From assembly GCA_000149225.2 (NCBI GenBank), contig CM000690.1:434001-498000 (forward strand): DNA of 64,000 bases, read 5' to 3'. How positions within the stretch are numbered: position 1 is the first letter of the stretch; every line of letters begins with the position of its first letter. Below the pieces are notes generated by a model, which did not search any database, was not told where the DNA came from, and worked only from the letters and a program-made list of their open reading frames with translations. Of this stretch, positions 38,907 to 49,722 are shown piece after piece. The position numbers and the translations under genes are program-made. The DNA comes from Lachancea kluyveri NRRL Y-12651 (lineage: Eukaryota; Ascomycota; Saccharomycetes; Saccharomycetales; Saccharomycetaceae).

Positions 38907-41501
38907 ATGCGGTTCGGTAGGCCTAAGAGGCATTCGACCACCATTGTAACAACTTCTCACCGTGACCGTTCCAATGAAGATCAGCTCTCTCACGATGCTT
39001 CGTTAAAAGCTGCTCAAGTCATTTTTAAGAAACACAGCCAAGAAACTGATATCCCCGTTTCTCGACAAAAAACGATCTTTAAACCTCGTCCAACCACTCC
39101 ATCGTCACCTCCCAGGGCCCCGAGAGCCAACAAAAAGCCTGCTGTTTCTCCAAAAAACGTACAGAGACCTCATACCGCCTCATCTTCCAATACTAGTCAA
39201 GAGACTGCCACTGCAGCGCAAGCTGCAGCGGCATTGGCGCATCTCAACTTGACCAACTTGGAAAGGGAGTGGGATTTACCTTTGTCTTCGAAAGACGACT
39301 CAGGTTTACTTGCGCCTCCCTTCGCCATGCAGAACCATCCTTCTGTATCAAGAAACAACTCTACGTGCTCATCGATTAACAGCAGATCTTCTGCAGATTC
39401 CAGAGGAAAGACGACATACCAAAATGGCTCAAAGTCAAGCTTGGATGAAATAATCGCAACGATAGCGGCAAACTCTAACTTCAACGACAACACCAGTCCT
39501 ACCCACAATAGCAATTCCTCGACAAAGTTTGCATCGGTTGAGAATAACAACTTGTCTGGACTGAGTAATAATTCTTGTTCGAGGATCTCCCTAGTGGATA
39601 GTGTAAGGGATGGTCTGGGAACAAAGTTTTCCCTTGGCAATAACTCGAGCACTGTGCAGCTCAGTTCAGCTGGTGACGGAATGCCCGGTTCTAGTTCTAA
39701 AGGTCCGCTTCCTCATGTGGTTGTTACCCAGTCAAACCAGGGCTCCAACACTTCTGCGTTCAAAAACAATCGTCATAATAGTAGCGTTGCTAGTTTCGTC
39801 AGTGACTTGAGCTTGCCGGTGGCCAAATCTCCCACCCATGGAAGTAATTTCAATTCCAATACCGTTATTCCCAAGTCTACAAGCAGCCAAAGCCTCACAT
39901 CCAACAGAATTTCTACCAGCAATATAACTGCATCCAATAATTCTACCCTTAGTATCCAAAGAACTCCAAGCAGCCAAAGTATCAAATCCAGCAGAACGTT
40001 GGCCGGTAGGATCCCACCTCCCAAGGAGTACATGGAAGACACATTGCCAAATAATAAACTGAGCCCAGTGGCATCTGCAGAATCCTCAACTTCTTCGTCT
40101 TTGTCAAAAAGTTTTGCCTCTAAGGAATCATCCTACGATGATTTTTTCCACGATGAAAGGCTATATGGAATCAACACCCATGACGAGGAACCTTTTATCT
40201 CTGAAGCTGATGATGACGAAGATGTTGAAGGTCACATGGGTATTTACAACATGGAGGAAGGAGATGAGGTTGATCTCGACGACGACGATGAAGATGACGA
40301 TGACGATGACGACGATGAAGACGACAACTACGACGACGACGACAACGAAAATACTAGTAACAATAATAGCAATAATATTAATAACTATGGATTCCAGCAT
40401 GGCTCTCACACATGTTTATCGAACAGTCAAGATACTTCGGAATACGATATTTTAGATCCCAACCAAGATGACCAATCATTTATTATAGAAGACAATAGAA
40501 ATGGATCCAGCGTATCTATCGATACAACCGATGTTGGTTATAACACATTTAACAAAATTCCTTTACAAGTAAAATACCAGGGCACGCTACCAGACCTAAT
40601 TCCAAACCACCAACGAGGTCACCATGTACACAGTGGAAAATTCAGAAGGTTAAAGAGTATCATCTCAGGAAATAAATGGAAGAACACTACCAGCGAACCG
40701 CGTACGAACGTGGTTGCGGGTGACGATTTTGCTGTAGTGAAAACGGCGCATCAGACCAGGCTCAAGACCACCATGAGAAAGGCTTCAAACGAAGAAAATG
40801 AGGCAGAACAGTCCAGTAGTGATAGCGAAAATGAGAACGATAACGAGGTCAGCTTGCAGACCGAAGATGGGAAACCTGGAAACAAATTTCAGAAGGAGAA
40901 AACAACGAAGAAAAGGGACCGTATAAGTAAAATCAGAAAAAAGGCTGGACAGCACCATTTGCACAGACCTCATAATTCTCATAACAGAAGTGGCTCATTC
41001 AATGAAGACAAACCATGGAAAAACCATGTAGACATCGGGTTCGTCACACAAAAGGAACGCAAACGATACGAAGGGATGTGGGTCAGCAATAGAAACTGCT
41101 ATTTAGAGCTACTTCCTTGGTGGAACGAGACCGACGCTAAAATCCCCGAAGACGGGCTGATGCTGAATTTGGTTGTTAGCGACATCTGGTCTAGGAGTAA
41201 TTTACCTCAAGATATACTAGCAAACATCTACGACAAGGTGGATACCCGCAAAAACGCCTGTCTGGATCGTAAGAGCTTCATCGTTGGTATGTGGCTAGTA
41301 GACCAATGCTTGTATGGTCGAAAACTACCAAATAAGTTGGATCAAAGAATATGGGATAGCGTCGATAGGTACGTGATTAGCGTCCATTCGGCAATGAACA
41401 ACCCTAAAATGATCCAAAAGACCAGAAAGAAAATCATGAAGCGTGAAATCAAAAGCTTGAAAAAAGATACTAAAAACTTCCAATCACAACCACAACCATA
41501 A
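38907..41501 (+). CDS. EH-domain protein, single counterpart of IRS4 and TAX4 (YKR019C/YJL083W)
   Basis: Irs4 and Tax4 bind the inositol 5-phosphatase Inp51 and so limit PI(4,5)P2; they also affect autophagy and rDNA silencing. The 864-residue protein is mostly disordered, rich in Ser and Asn. An almost uninterrupted Asp/Glu tract lies at about residues 455-482. The only folded part is the C-terminal EH domain (about 735-840), preceded by the conserved entry DIGFVTQKERKRYEGMW and containing ILANIYDKVDTRKNACLDRKSF, an EF-hand-like loop. In S. cerevisiae two copies remain after the genome duplication; here there is one, between VPS51 and the IML2-type gene. Confidence 0.94.
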   Translation: MRFGRPKRHSTTIVTTSHRDRSNEDQLSHDASLKAAQVIFKKHSQETDIPVSRQKTIFKPRPTTPSSPPRAPRANKKPAVSPKNVQRPHTASSSNTSQETATAAQAAAALAHLNLTNLEREWDLPLSSKDDSGLLAPPFAMQNHPSVSRNNSTCSSINSRSSADSRGKTTYQNGSKSSLDEIIATIAANSNFNDNTSPTHNSNSSTKFASVENNNLSGLSNNSCSRISLVDSVRDGLGTKFSLGNNSSTVQLSSAGDGMPGSSSKGPLPHVVVTQSNQGSNTSAFKNNRHNSSVASFVSDLSLPVAKSPTHGSNFNSNTVIPKSTSSQSLTSNRISTSNITASNNSTLSIQRTPSSQSIKSSRTLAGRIPPPKEYMEDTLPNNKLSPVASAESSTSSSLSKSFASKESSYDDFFHDERLYGINTHDEEPFISEADDDEDVEGHMGIYNMEEGDEVDLDDDDEDDDDDDDDEDDNYDDDDNENTSNNNSNNINNYGFQHGSHTCLSNSQDTSEYDILDPNQDDQSFIIEDNRNGSSVSIDTTDVGYNTFNKIPLQVKYQGTLPDLIPNHQRGHHVHSGKFRRLKSIISGNKWKNTTSEPRTNVVAGDDFAVVKTAHQTRLKTTMRKASNEENEAEQSSSDSENENDNEVSLQTEDGKPGNKFQKEKTTKKRDRISKIRKKAGQHHLHRPHNSHNRSGSFNEDKPWKNHVDIGFVTQKERKRYEGMWVSNRNCYLELLPWWNETDAKIPEDGLMLNLVVSDIWSRSNLPQDILANIYDKVDTRKNACLDRKSFIVGMWLVDQCLYGRKLPNKLDQRIWDSVDRYVISVHSAMNNPKMIQKTRKKIMKREIKSLKKDTKNFQSQPQP

Positions 41502-41649
41502 CAGTAGCATATATTCATCATTATCGACGAAACGGATCAAACATCTAAGGAAATTTCCCGAGTGGTTTAAATATAGAATAAAAACCGATTCTTTTTTGGC
41601 ACATATCTACAACTACGTATTTTCGAATAGGCTCGACAAGAATATTTAG

Positions 41650-43821
41650 ATGTTTAGAGTTATTGGAGCTTTGACCGGTAGTTCCAGAAATACTGTGCCC
41701 GAGGTTTCTCAGGATGATAGAACCCAAATGATTCTACAGCAAGCTCATGACTTTGAAATAGCAATGCAAGCTATGGATTATGTGTTAGATGATCATACCG
41801 AGCAGGGATATAAGTTACTAAAGGAAAATGAAAACGATCAGAAAGGTGATAAGACTGTGAATGTGCTGGCTCGTGGTGTCATCGAGTTTTTAGAGGCTAC
41901 TTTGGGGTTTGAAGCCGATGTAATGAAAAGAGCTTCGGACACATTGGGCCAGGCCGAGCAACTGTCTTTGAAGAGTAGGCAGTATCACCAAAGGCTAGGT
42001 TTGAAAACAAGCTCTCTCTATCCACCTGGTACCGTTTACGCCGTAACATATACCGAATCATGCTTACTTCATGCCTTGCTTATGCTATTTAGCGAAAGCA
42101 TGGTTGAAAGTGCCAAGGCATTGTTCAAGTTGAGAAAGGCTTATCATATGTTACAAGAAATATTGAACACGATCAAACAGGCCGAAGAAGCCAAAAAAAC
42201 GGCAGTATACTCTCAAACCCAGAATGATTCCACGGCAAGTTTCATATCTACAGATACTACGTTTACCTCCGCAGATATCCCTTATAAACTGTCAGTCGAG
42301 GAACAAAAAGATAAGGACTTAGTTGGATTTGCGGAAAAGGTATACAAAATGAGAAAGAAAAGATTATGTGGTGCCCATATCGGCAATTCTCCCGCAATCA
42401 ACAGGCTAAGATCGGAGCTGGGTGTCGAAGCCTTGAAAAAATTGCCTAAGGAGCAAACTTCTGATTTTTCATACCTGTCCGAAAAAGTTGACGAAAGTCA
42501 AGCAACCATTGACGAGTTTATTCACTCTGGTGTTAACTTGTGTTTTGGTATATTGCAAGTTGTCCTATCTTTAATCCCTCCGGCTATTGGCGCCGTTTTG
42601 TCGGTTGTTGGTTTCCACGGTTCTCGTGAGGATGGCTTAAGGATGGTTTGGAAATCTACCAAAGATAGAAATATACATGGCGGTATCGGTCTTTTGGCCC
42701 TATTATTTTACTACGATGGTCCATTCCAGTTTACTGATGTTGACTTCGATATCCCAGCTGCCGATGATCAATTGAAAAAGTATAATAGCGGCGAAATGGA
42801 TAAGCCTACATTATTACACCCCGGAAAAATTCTAGAATCTGCCTTATTGCAGGCAAGAGCATTATTTCCAAACAGTGCCCTGTGGTTGCTACAAGAGGCC
42901 AGGATGCTTTCGTCCAGAGGCCGTTTGCAAGAGGCAGTAGACTTGATGGATTCTCTTGATGCCTCCACGATAGAAATGAAGCAGGTCAAAGCACTGCTAA
43001 TATTTGATCGTGCAATGACTTTGGTTCATTTGCACCAGTTTGAGCGAGCTGCTGAAGATTTACTATCTCTAATCGAAATCAATGAGTGGTCCCATGCTCT
43101 ATATACGTACTTTGCTGGTTGTTGTTATTTGGAAAACTACAGAATGTGTGAGTTGGGCCTAATGGATAAAGAAAAAATGGAGTATTACAAGAAAAAAGCT
43201 ACGGAATTGATCTTCGACGCACCAAATCTTGTCGGAAAAAAGAAGTTCATGGCCAAAAACCTACCTCTCGATAGATTCATGTTGAGAAAAGTCCAGCAGT
43301 TTAAAAAATTCCAAAAACAGTTCAAAATCGAAGATCCATTAGATTCAATTGGTGTATCACCCGTACACGAGCTAACTTACTTTTACAACGGTTATAATAG
43401 AATGACTAGAGAAAATCTGGAACTTTCACACAAAATGTTGACAGAATATCACAATCCAGTCATCGATGCAGGAATTGAAGATCAAGAGCTGATCAAGAAC
43501 TTATTGATATGTCTAACCCTGAGAAGACTAGGAGAAATACAAAAAGGCTGTGAAATTATGGATACTCAGATTATTCCACAAATTTGTACTGTTCAGTCAG
43601 ACGGCAAAGTTAGGTATATTAAAAAGACAGAAGACCCATGGGTTTACCCTACTGCTCTGTATGAGCGTGCCTTATTTGCTTGGAAGCTGAAACATATGGA
43701 TGGCTTGCAGGAAAGTAAGGACTGGTTAGTCAGAGCACAAAACTATGCTGATGATTATGAACTGAGTGCACGTATTGGTATGAAAATTAAGGCTGCGATT
43801 GATAGGCTAGAAGAATCTTAG
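41650..43821 (+). CDS. Iml2-family protein, single counterpart of IML2 and YKR018C
   Basis: Iml2 is linked in S. cerevisiae to clearance of protein inclusion bodies with lipid droplets; its paralog YKR018C is less well known. The 723 residues match family length (about 725-731). The Iml2/TTC39-type domain covers most of the chain, including a hydrophobic hinge near 300-320 ([23 protein letters not shown]) and the block [16 protein letters not shown]. The C-terminal half is made of helical repeats resembling TPRs. The single copy and its position between the IRS4/TAX4 gene and HEL1 agree with an unduplicated genome. Confidence 0.94.
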   Translation: MFRVIGALTGSSRNTVPEVSQDDRTQMILQQAHDFEIAMQAMDYVLDDHTEQGYKLLKENENDQKGDKTVNVLARGVIEFLEATLGFEADVMKRASDTLGQAEQLSLKSRQYHQRLGLKTSSLYPPGTVYAVTYTESCLLHALLMLFSESMVESAKALFKLRKAYHMLQEILNTIKQAEEAKKTAVYSQTQNDSTASFISTDTTFTSADIPYKLSVEEQKDKDLVGFAEKVYKMRKKRLCGAHIGNSPAINRLRSELGVEALKKLPKEQTSDFSYLSEKVDESQATIDEFIHSGVNLCFGILQVVLSLIPPAIGAVLSVVGFHGSREDGLRMVWKSTKDRNIHGGIGLLALLFYYDGPFQFTDVDFDIPAADDQLKKYNSGEMDKPTLLHPGKILESALLQARALFPNSALWLLQEARMLSSRGRLQEAVDLMDSLDASTIEMKQVKALLIFDRAMTLVHLHQFERAAEDLLSLIEINEWSHALYTYFAGCCYLENYRMCELGLMDKEKMEYYKKKATELIFDAPNLVGKKKFMAKNLPLDRFMLRKVQQFKKFQKQFKIEDPLDSIGVSPVHELTYFYNGYNRMTRENLELSHKMLTEYHNPVIDAGIEDQELIKNLLICLTLRRLGEIQKGCEIMDTQIIPQICTVQSDGKVRYIKKTEDPWVYPTALYERALFAWKLKHMDGLQESKDWLVRAQNYADDYELSARIGMKIKAAIDRLEES

Positions 43822-44023
43822 TGGCATATGTAAACTTCTTAAGTTTTTGTATGAGTTGATAAATACTCTTATTCCTATATACTTGATGTAATCACTACGA
43901 ACGTGTCAACATGTGGAATCCTGCTGATAACTCGTCCAGAGATTCCTGAACTTACAGGTAATTTAGTAAGCAAAATCAGTAAATACCATACTACGTTTAA
44001 AAGGAAGTTCGGGCTTTGGTATA

Positions 44024-45670
44024 ATGAATAGTGGAGAGGATGAATATACCTTCGAATACGAAGACGATGAAGGTGATTACGAATTGGAGTTTGCAAGTGA
44101 TACTGGTAATGACGACAGCGATACAGTGCCTGACCTATCAATAACCAAGGATGATTCCGAATTTGAAGTTTCCAGTGGCACCGAATCTGATTATGATAAA
44201 GACATGAACTTGCTGGTTTCTGAAAATGGAACAGGTGTTGCCACTTTTACAGATTATAACGTCACAAACGCCGATGTATATGAGCAAAACGGTCTGCCGA
44301 AAATACATTATAATTGCCTAACCACTGAGCAGATTTTTGAGCTAATGCTCCATCGTGTGGAGCATTTGCAACCAGTACTCAACATTCCTGTCAAAGATAT
44401 TATCATTCTGCTGCAAAATTATGGGTGGAGTGAAGAAAGGTTGTTAGAAAAGTATACAGAAGACATGGATGGTGTTTTAGTTTCAGCTGGTTTAAAATCT
44501 AAATCCTTGACAAGTTCCAAACAAAACCGTGGTATCCAACATCATAAAAACTTTATGTGTTACATTTGTTGTGAATCAGATAAGGAAGAGACTTTTGCCT
44601 TGGAATGTGGGCATGAATACTGTTTGGAATGCTATAAACATTATATTCAAGACAAGCTGGCCGATGGGAAGATTATAACGTGTATGAGTTGTGATTTATC
44701 GCTAAAAAACGAAGACATAGATACAATTATGGGCGATAACTCCAGTGCAAAACTTATGAACTCTTCAATCAAAAGCTTTATTCATAAACACAACAAACAC
44801 TATAAATGGTGCCCATTTGCGGATTGTAACTGTGTAATCCAAGTGGAAAATACCTCCTCCCTATCAGAGTTTCCTCGCCTTCGTATTTCCCCGTTTGTAA
44901 CTTGTGATAATCAGCACAGCTTCTGTTTTACTTGTGCGCGTGAAGTGCATGCACCTGCTGATTGCAAGGTCTCTGAAGCGTGGGTGAAAAAAGCGCAAGC
45001 AGAGTCTGAAAATTTGAACTGGGTTTTAGCACACACCAAGGAGTGCCCTAAATGTGGAGTTAACATCGAGAAAAATGGCGGCTGTAATCATATGACCTGT
45101 AAAAGCTGTGCATACGAATTCTGTTGGGTCTGTGAAGGTGACTGGAAAAATCATGGTGGCAGCTTTTATGAGTGTGTTCGCTTCAAGAAAGAAGATAAGA
45201 AGGATTCTGTTGAGAACAAAAGAAGCTTACAAAAATACACTCACTACTACAGACTTTTCAATGAACACGAAAACTCCGCAAAATTAGATATGAAGTTAGG
45301 TCAAACAGTAGAGCAGAAAGTAAGAGTATTACAGGATAGTTTAGGCATTTCATGGATTGAAGGCCAATTTCTTCCAGAGAGTATCCGTACATTGATCGAG
45401 GGACGTACTGCATTGAAATGGTCTTTCCCCTTGGCATATTACTCTGACCAATCGCACAACATGACAAAGATTTTTATTGAGAATCAAATGCTACTTGTTA
45501 ATGCTGTTGAAAACTTATCCCAACTCTTGCAAATTAAAAACCCCCAACAGATGATGGATAAGAAACTAGACTTTTACAACAAAGCGAGATTTGTAAAGAG
45601 TCGTGAACTCGCGCTGGTCGAATGTGGTAGAGAGCTGCTAATGAAGGGTATTTGTTGTGCTCCAGGTTGA
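44024..45670 (+). CDS. HEL1: RBR-type ubiquitin ligase Hel1 (YKR017C ortholog)
   Basis: Hel1 is a RING-between-RING ligase of the Ariadne class that in S. cerevisiae targets excess histones. It has 548 residues (551 in S. cerevisiae). An acidic N-terminus (1-60) is followed by a UBA-like segment (about 95-150). RING1 starts at C179 (CYICCESDKEETFALECGHEYC), the IBR domain lies at about 245-315, and RING2 starts at C341 (CPKCGVNIEKNGGC) with the predicted catalytic cysteine C354. The Ariadne domain fills the C-terminus. All zinc ligands I can check are present, so it should transfer ubiquitin through a thioester. It converges with ARP4. Confidence 0.96.
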   Translation: MNSGEDEYTFEYEDDEGDYELEFASDTGNDDSDTVPDLSITKDDSEFEVSSGTESDYDKDMNLLVSENGTGVATFTDYNVTNADVYEQNGLPKIHYNCLTTEQIFELMLHRVEHLQPVLNIPVKDIIILLQNYGWSEERLLEKYTEDMDGVLVSAGLKSKSLTSSKQNRGIQHHKNFMCYICCESDKEETFALECGHEYCLECYKHYIQDKLADGKIITCMSCDLSLKNEDIDTIMGDNSSAKLMNSSIKSFIHKHNKHYKWCPFADCNCVIQVENTSSLSEFPRLRISPFVTCDNQHSFCFTCAREVHAPADCKVSEAWVKKAQAESENLNWVLAHTKECPKCGVNIEKNGGCNHMTCKSCAYEFCWVCEGDWKNHGGSFYECVRFKKEDKKDSVENKRSLQKYTHYYRLFNEHENSAKLDMKLGQTVEQKVRVLQDSLGISWIEGQFLPESIRTLIEGRTALKWSFPLAYYSDQSHNMTKIFIENQMLLVNAVENLSQLLQIKNPQQMMDKKLDFYNKARFVKSRELALVECGRELLMKGICCAPG

Positions 45671-45786
45671 TACATTACTAACTTTTTTTAAAAGAATGGT
45701 CTATATTTACATTACATTTTCTTTTGTATCTCGCTCTTTTCTTGCTTTTTATTTGCTCCTCTGGTTATTTATCTCGGCAAATCACC

Positions 45787-47280
45787 TTACCTAAACCTAT
45801 CTTTTAATAGTCTACTAGCACCTACCTCTTCATATTCCTGCTTTCCAACCCACAGCTGATGGAAAGTACCCAAACTAGATAAGATACTACCACCCAACCA
45901 CGATTGATATTGCCTTTCCTTTAAATGGCCTGAAGTTAACATCCTGAACTTTAATGCTGGTAGAGATTTGTTTAACTCTGCCATGATTCGGTCTGTTAGG
46001 CCTGGAATAGAAGAAGTACCACCGGTAACTACGACGTTGTGTGCTAAAGTAGCGCGCAAATCGACATCAGTCGCCATTATGGATGAGTAGATTAAATCTG
46101 TTAGGCCTGCAATTTCGTTCTTGGATTCGGGATTATCATCAACAGGTCTTTTACCGTTTTCATTCGGAGTTTCAGACGAATCGATGCCATCCTCATTTGC
46201 TTCCTCTGGCGCAGGAGTAGGCTCGGCAGTGCCCTCTTTGGCTTCTTTACTATTGCTGCCCGGCTTGGTTCTCTTTAGTGGAACATAGTCATTATGCCAT
46301 GTTTCGACAACGCCGTCAATAGAAACATTCCAATCTTGGGGAATATTTTCTCGGATCGGTCTAAATAATTGTTCTGCAAAACCATACCTAACGTCATTTT
46401 CAAAAACAATTTCTTCACCCGTTGGAGCCTCGATAGATCTTTTAGCCGTGGTTTCTAGTTCTTGCTTACATTTTTCAAGAGTTGCTGGGGCTACTTGAAA
46501 CAAAGTTTCTTTACATTCTTGAAAAAACCAGCGCTCATTACCAAACTTGAACAAAGATGGATCTACTTCAAAATCGAATTTTTTAGGAATAAAGTTTGGA
46601 TGTCTTTGTGCAATCTGGAATAGGGGAACGGTTTTCTTAGGATCCAATTGTTTCGATAGCAATGCATTTAATAAACTACCGGCGATAAAGTTACTGGTAG
46701 AGCTCTTAGACAAGGTCATGCCATCCACAACAGGACTGACACTGCAAACGTCATGACCGATGTCCACTACCAGACAAGTAGGTCTCCCCATAGCGAATGA
46801 GACACATGTTGGAGTAGGTGATAAAAAACAAGCTTCAAATTCCATATTTTCGAGCAGCACCTCCAAGGATTTCTTTCTATTTTCCTCAGTATTCCAAATC
46901 GGTTCAGTCAAAAAGGCTGGCATCCCTTTTGTAGACTCAAAGTGTAATTCGTGCTGGATCGCCCACGACCATTGCTCCTGGGCAGAGTCCCAGTCAATAA
47001 CTGAACCATTTCGCACAATTGGCTTGATCTGATAATTGTTCCTTGGAAGACCAATAGACTGTTCTGAGAATACTTTCTGCTTTAGTTTTCTATCATCTTC
47101 CTGTTGTTCCTGTTCGTCCTTTTCTTCTTCCTCTGATATGTACTGACCGTAACGTGAAGGCAAGGTCACTTGGGGACAATCGGTACCTGAATAACCAATA
47201 TTTGTTGTGTAAGAGCCTGGATCAATGACGACAGCAGATATTTCGTCACCACCGTAGACTTGAAGGGATGGATTGGACAT
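45787..47280 (-). CDS. ARP4: Nuclear actin-related protein Arp4 (YJL081C ortholog)
   Basis: Arp4 is a shared subunit of the NuA4 acetyltransferase and the INO80 and SWR1 remodellers, where it pairs with nuclear actin. It has 497 residues (489 in S. cerevisiae). The actin fold is visible from the N-terminal phosphate loop VVIDPGSYTTNIGYSG through the second loop LVVDIGHDVCSVSPVVDG to VVTGGTSSIPGLTDRI. A charged insertion near residues 335-390 (EEANEDGIDSSETPNENG) corresponds to an Arp4-specific insertion. There is no sign of an intron. It lies between HEL1 and MIC60, which are chromosome XI genes in S. cerevisiae, whereas ARP4 is on chromosome X. Confidence 0.97.
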   Translation of the reverse strand: MSNPSLQVYGGDEISAVVIDPGSYTTNIGYSGTDCPQVTLPSRYGQYISEEEEKDEQEQQEDDRKLKQKVFSEQSIGLPRNNYQIKPIVRNGSVIDWDSAQEQWSWAIQHELHFESTKGMPAFLTEPIWNTEENRKKSLEVLLENMEFEACFLSPTPTCVSFAMGRPTCLVVDIGHDVCSVSPVVDGMTLSKSSTSNFIAGSLLNALLSKQLDPKKTVPLFQIAQRHPNFIPKKFDFEVDPSLFKFGNERWFFQECKETLFQVAPATLEKCKQELETTAKRSIEAPTGEEIVFENDVRYGFAEQLFRPIRENIPQDWNVSIDGVVETWHNDYVPLKRTKPGSNSKEAKEGTAEPTPAPEEANEDGIDSSETPNENGKRPVDDNPESKNEIAGLTDLIYSSIMATDVDLRATLAHNVVVTGGTSSIPGLTDRIMAELNKSLPALKFRMLTSGHLKERQYQSWLGGSILSSLGTFHQLWVGKQEYEEVGASRLLKDRFR

Positions 47281-47658
47281 GGTTTCTTCGGTTTACTTCC
47301 TTTTTTTGTTGACCAAATAGTCTCTGAACTGCTCAAGGAAACTCTCTTTTCAAACGATTGTCCATGGTTGAAAAATGGTGTATGTACGTGTAGAATGATG
47401 ACTCTACGTGATGCTATCGTAGCGCGAATATTCATGTTCTTAAGAATCTAAGTTAATGTATACAAAACCTTAATACGGTTTGAAGAGCTGAGAAATAGTA
47501 GAGGTAGAACAGGAAAAAGTGGATGGGATTCTCCTCTTCTTCTTTTTTCTTTTTTTTTTCGGCACATTTTCTTTACCTGTCTCTTTTGTTTTTGTTTTTT
47601 CCCATTTTTTTTGTATGTGAATGGTCATTAAATATACAGGGTGAAGAAGTTTGACAAA
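47281..47658. other. ARP4 promoter / MIC60 3' region
   Basis: Both flanking genes read leftward. The plus strand has a pyrimidine-rich stretch with poly-T runs at about 47530-47615, which on the transcribed strand is poly-A, typical of a yeast promoter or terminator. No gene or RNA seen. Confidence 0.55.
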
Positions 47659-49218
47659 TTACAAGCTTCTAACTTCGCAGTCAAGAACGTCAACCAAAGT
47701 TTCCACTTCAAGCTTCCTTCTAGCTTCTCTAACCCAGCCATCACACAAAACACGAGGCCAACCTTTCAAACCTACAGCTTCTTCTACAGCCTGGTCCAAT
47801 TTCGATAGCCTCAAGTTTTCACCAACACGTGCAATAACACTATCCATGTCATTCTCGGTGGAAACACCGGATTTGTTGAATAAAAATAGGGAGAAGAATT
47901 TGGCGGACAAATGGCCTAGAATACCGGCGTTTGGTGGCAACAGGGAAGCAGTTTTCAAGTCTTTTTGTAGCAAGATCCATCTGTTGTAGAGTTGTTCATC
48001 AGACAATATTTCTGTCTTGGTCAGTTGATCCAACTCGGTGATGGCCAAATCCAAAAGTTGTGGGTTTTTGGAGCAGCATTTCTTGGGTTTGCCTGGCAGG
48101 ATATCAGCCAAGGTCTTCAAACGAGTCAACTCTTTTTCTAAGTGGATGCTACTTTGCTCTCCAGACTCCAACTTGTTTTTCAACTTGGAGATCAGCAAGG
48201 TCAATTGTGTAGTTGCTTCGTTTTTGACAACAACCGAGTCTAATTTGTCGACAGCGGCGACCAATTCTCCGACGGAGTCGTTCAATTCGGTCAGCTTGGA
48301 TAGCCTGCCTTGTCTCTCCTTGTCCAACTTCTCGCTGAGTATTTTGTTGAACTCTTCCACTTGCTTAATAGATAGCAAAGCAACCTCGTTGGAATGCTTG
48401 GCTAACAAAGCTTGCTCGTTGGTCTTCAATGCATTTGCTAATTCTTGAGAGGATTGTTGTTCGAGCTGGGCTTTGAACCCATTGAACTCATTCAAAAATT
48501 TCTCAGTCAATTCCAGTTCTTTGGATTTTGCCAGTTGTCCATATTTCTCTTCCAAACTGGTCAATTGCTCAGAGGTTTTTTTGTTGATTTCAGCGGATAG
48601 GATATCATTCAAACTCTCGTTCAACTGTGCGACCGTAGAATACAATTTGTTATAGGTAGTAGTGATTGAGTTAATAATCTCTTCGGGCAACAATAGAGAT
48701 TGAGAGTTGATGGATTCGATGGTAGCGTTTAAAGAGTCGACCAATTCTCTTATAGATTCACTGGTTGTACTGTCAAGGGATACTTGTTGCAAGACCAACT
48801 TGATCATTGGACCGGCAGGTTTAACCGGAGCAGCTGGAGCAGCGGCTTCTACAGAAGCAACGGTGCTAGCATTGGCAGGAGAAGCACCTTTGTTTGGAAC
48901 CTCGACGATCCTTCTGGTGAATTCCCCGAATTTTTCTCTAATTTCGTCGAGAGACAGACTTGGTGCATCAAAGGCACCGTCTCTATAGGATTCGCACAGT
49001 TCGACAAGTTCCTCTGCCAGTGGAACGTTGTCAATGAACAACTCGCTGAATTGGTCGTTGTATAAAGATAAAGCAGTACCACCGGTGTAAAACACGGAGG
49101 TTGCCAGACCAAATTTCAACAAGAAGTTGCGCAGTGGATGGGATCTCTTAATTGGAGCGTCAACAGCAGTGGCCATACAACGCCTGCCAGCGGTTATAAA
49201 GGCTCTAGATCTTAGCAT
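47659..49218 (-). CDS. MIC60: MICOS subunit Mic60/mitofilin (YKR016W ortholog)
   Basis: Mic60 is the core organiser of cristae junctions in the mitochondrial inner membrane. The 519 residues compare with 540 in S. cerevisiae. The N-terminus is a presequence rich in Arg and Ala (MLRSRAFITAGRRCMA), followed by one membrane segment at about 32-52 (LKFGLATSVFYTGGTALSLY). A long coiled coil occupies about 190-370. The mitofilin signature domain ends the protein (about 425-519), with FSLFLFNKSG and the block AVGLKGWPRVLCDGWVREAR. It shares a divergent promoter with the YKR015C-type gene. Confidence 0.96.
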   Translation of the reverse strand: MLRSRAFITAGRRCMATAVDAPIKRSHPLRNFLLKFGLATSVFYTGGTALSLYNDQFSELFIDNVPLAEELVELCESYRDGAFDAPSLSLDEIREKFGEFTRRIVEVPNKGASPANASTVASVEAAAPAAPVKPAGPMIKLVLQQVSLDSTTSESIRELVDSLNATIESINSQSLLLPEEIINSITTTYNKLYSTVAQLNESLNDILSAEINKKTSEQLTSLEEKYGQLAKSKELELTEKFLNEFNGFKAQLEQQSSQELANALKTNEQALLAKHSNEVALLSIKQVEEFNKILSEKLDKERQGRLSKLTELNDSVGELVAAVDKLDSVVVKNEATTQLTLLISKLKNKLESGEQSSIHLEKELTRLKTLADILPGKPKKCCSKNPQLLDLAITELDQLTKTEILSDEQLYNRWILLQKDLKTASLLPPNAGILGHLSAKFFSLFLFNKSGVSTENDMDSVIARVGENLRLSKLDQAVEEAVGLKGWPRVLCDGWVREARRKLEVETLVDVLDCEVRSL

Positions 49219-49722
49219 TGGTCGGGTGTTTGGAAACGTTTACGCTTTATTTCTTACAGCAGCTCTTGCTTTTTCCTTCCAGACAAAATACTCGAAATTT
49301 TTTCCTTCTGGGCAGAAGGCTTACAGTTGTTACATACTGTGTTAGATACTCGAAGATCATTGGTCAGATGTCACGTGAAACGCCGGAAACGATCTCGGAA
49401 ATAATAGTGGGCATTCAACCAGAATCGGGGCTTGTAAACATATCCGAAGGAAATAGTACTACTGATGTGGTCTTAAGAATGTCTATTAGAGCCATATTTT
49501 TAGTTCTACGTGTCGTTTCTGCCATTTGACCAGCCTTCGTATGATTCTAATGACGAACGAAGAGCGAAAAAAAATGAAAAAGTCCGCATTTTCTTTTGGA
49601 TATGATTCCGATGACTATAACTGAAGAAAGAAAGAAAGAAAGAAAGAAAAAAAGTGTAGGGTATTCTTATAGCATATCGATTATCTGCTTCGACGGTATT
49701 GAAAGGAAAGATCTCGCATGTC
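49219..49722. promoter_or_regulatory. Divergent MIC60 / YKR015C-type gene promoter
   Basis: The region holds a GTCACGTGA element (CACGTG at 49372-49377) fitting a Cbf1-type site. A tetranucleotide AAAG repeat of about six units lies at 49624-49650, close to the start of the right-hand gene. Open frames here are short and unconvincing. Confidence 0.6.
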
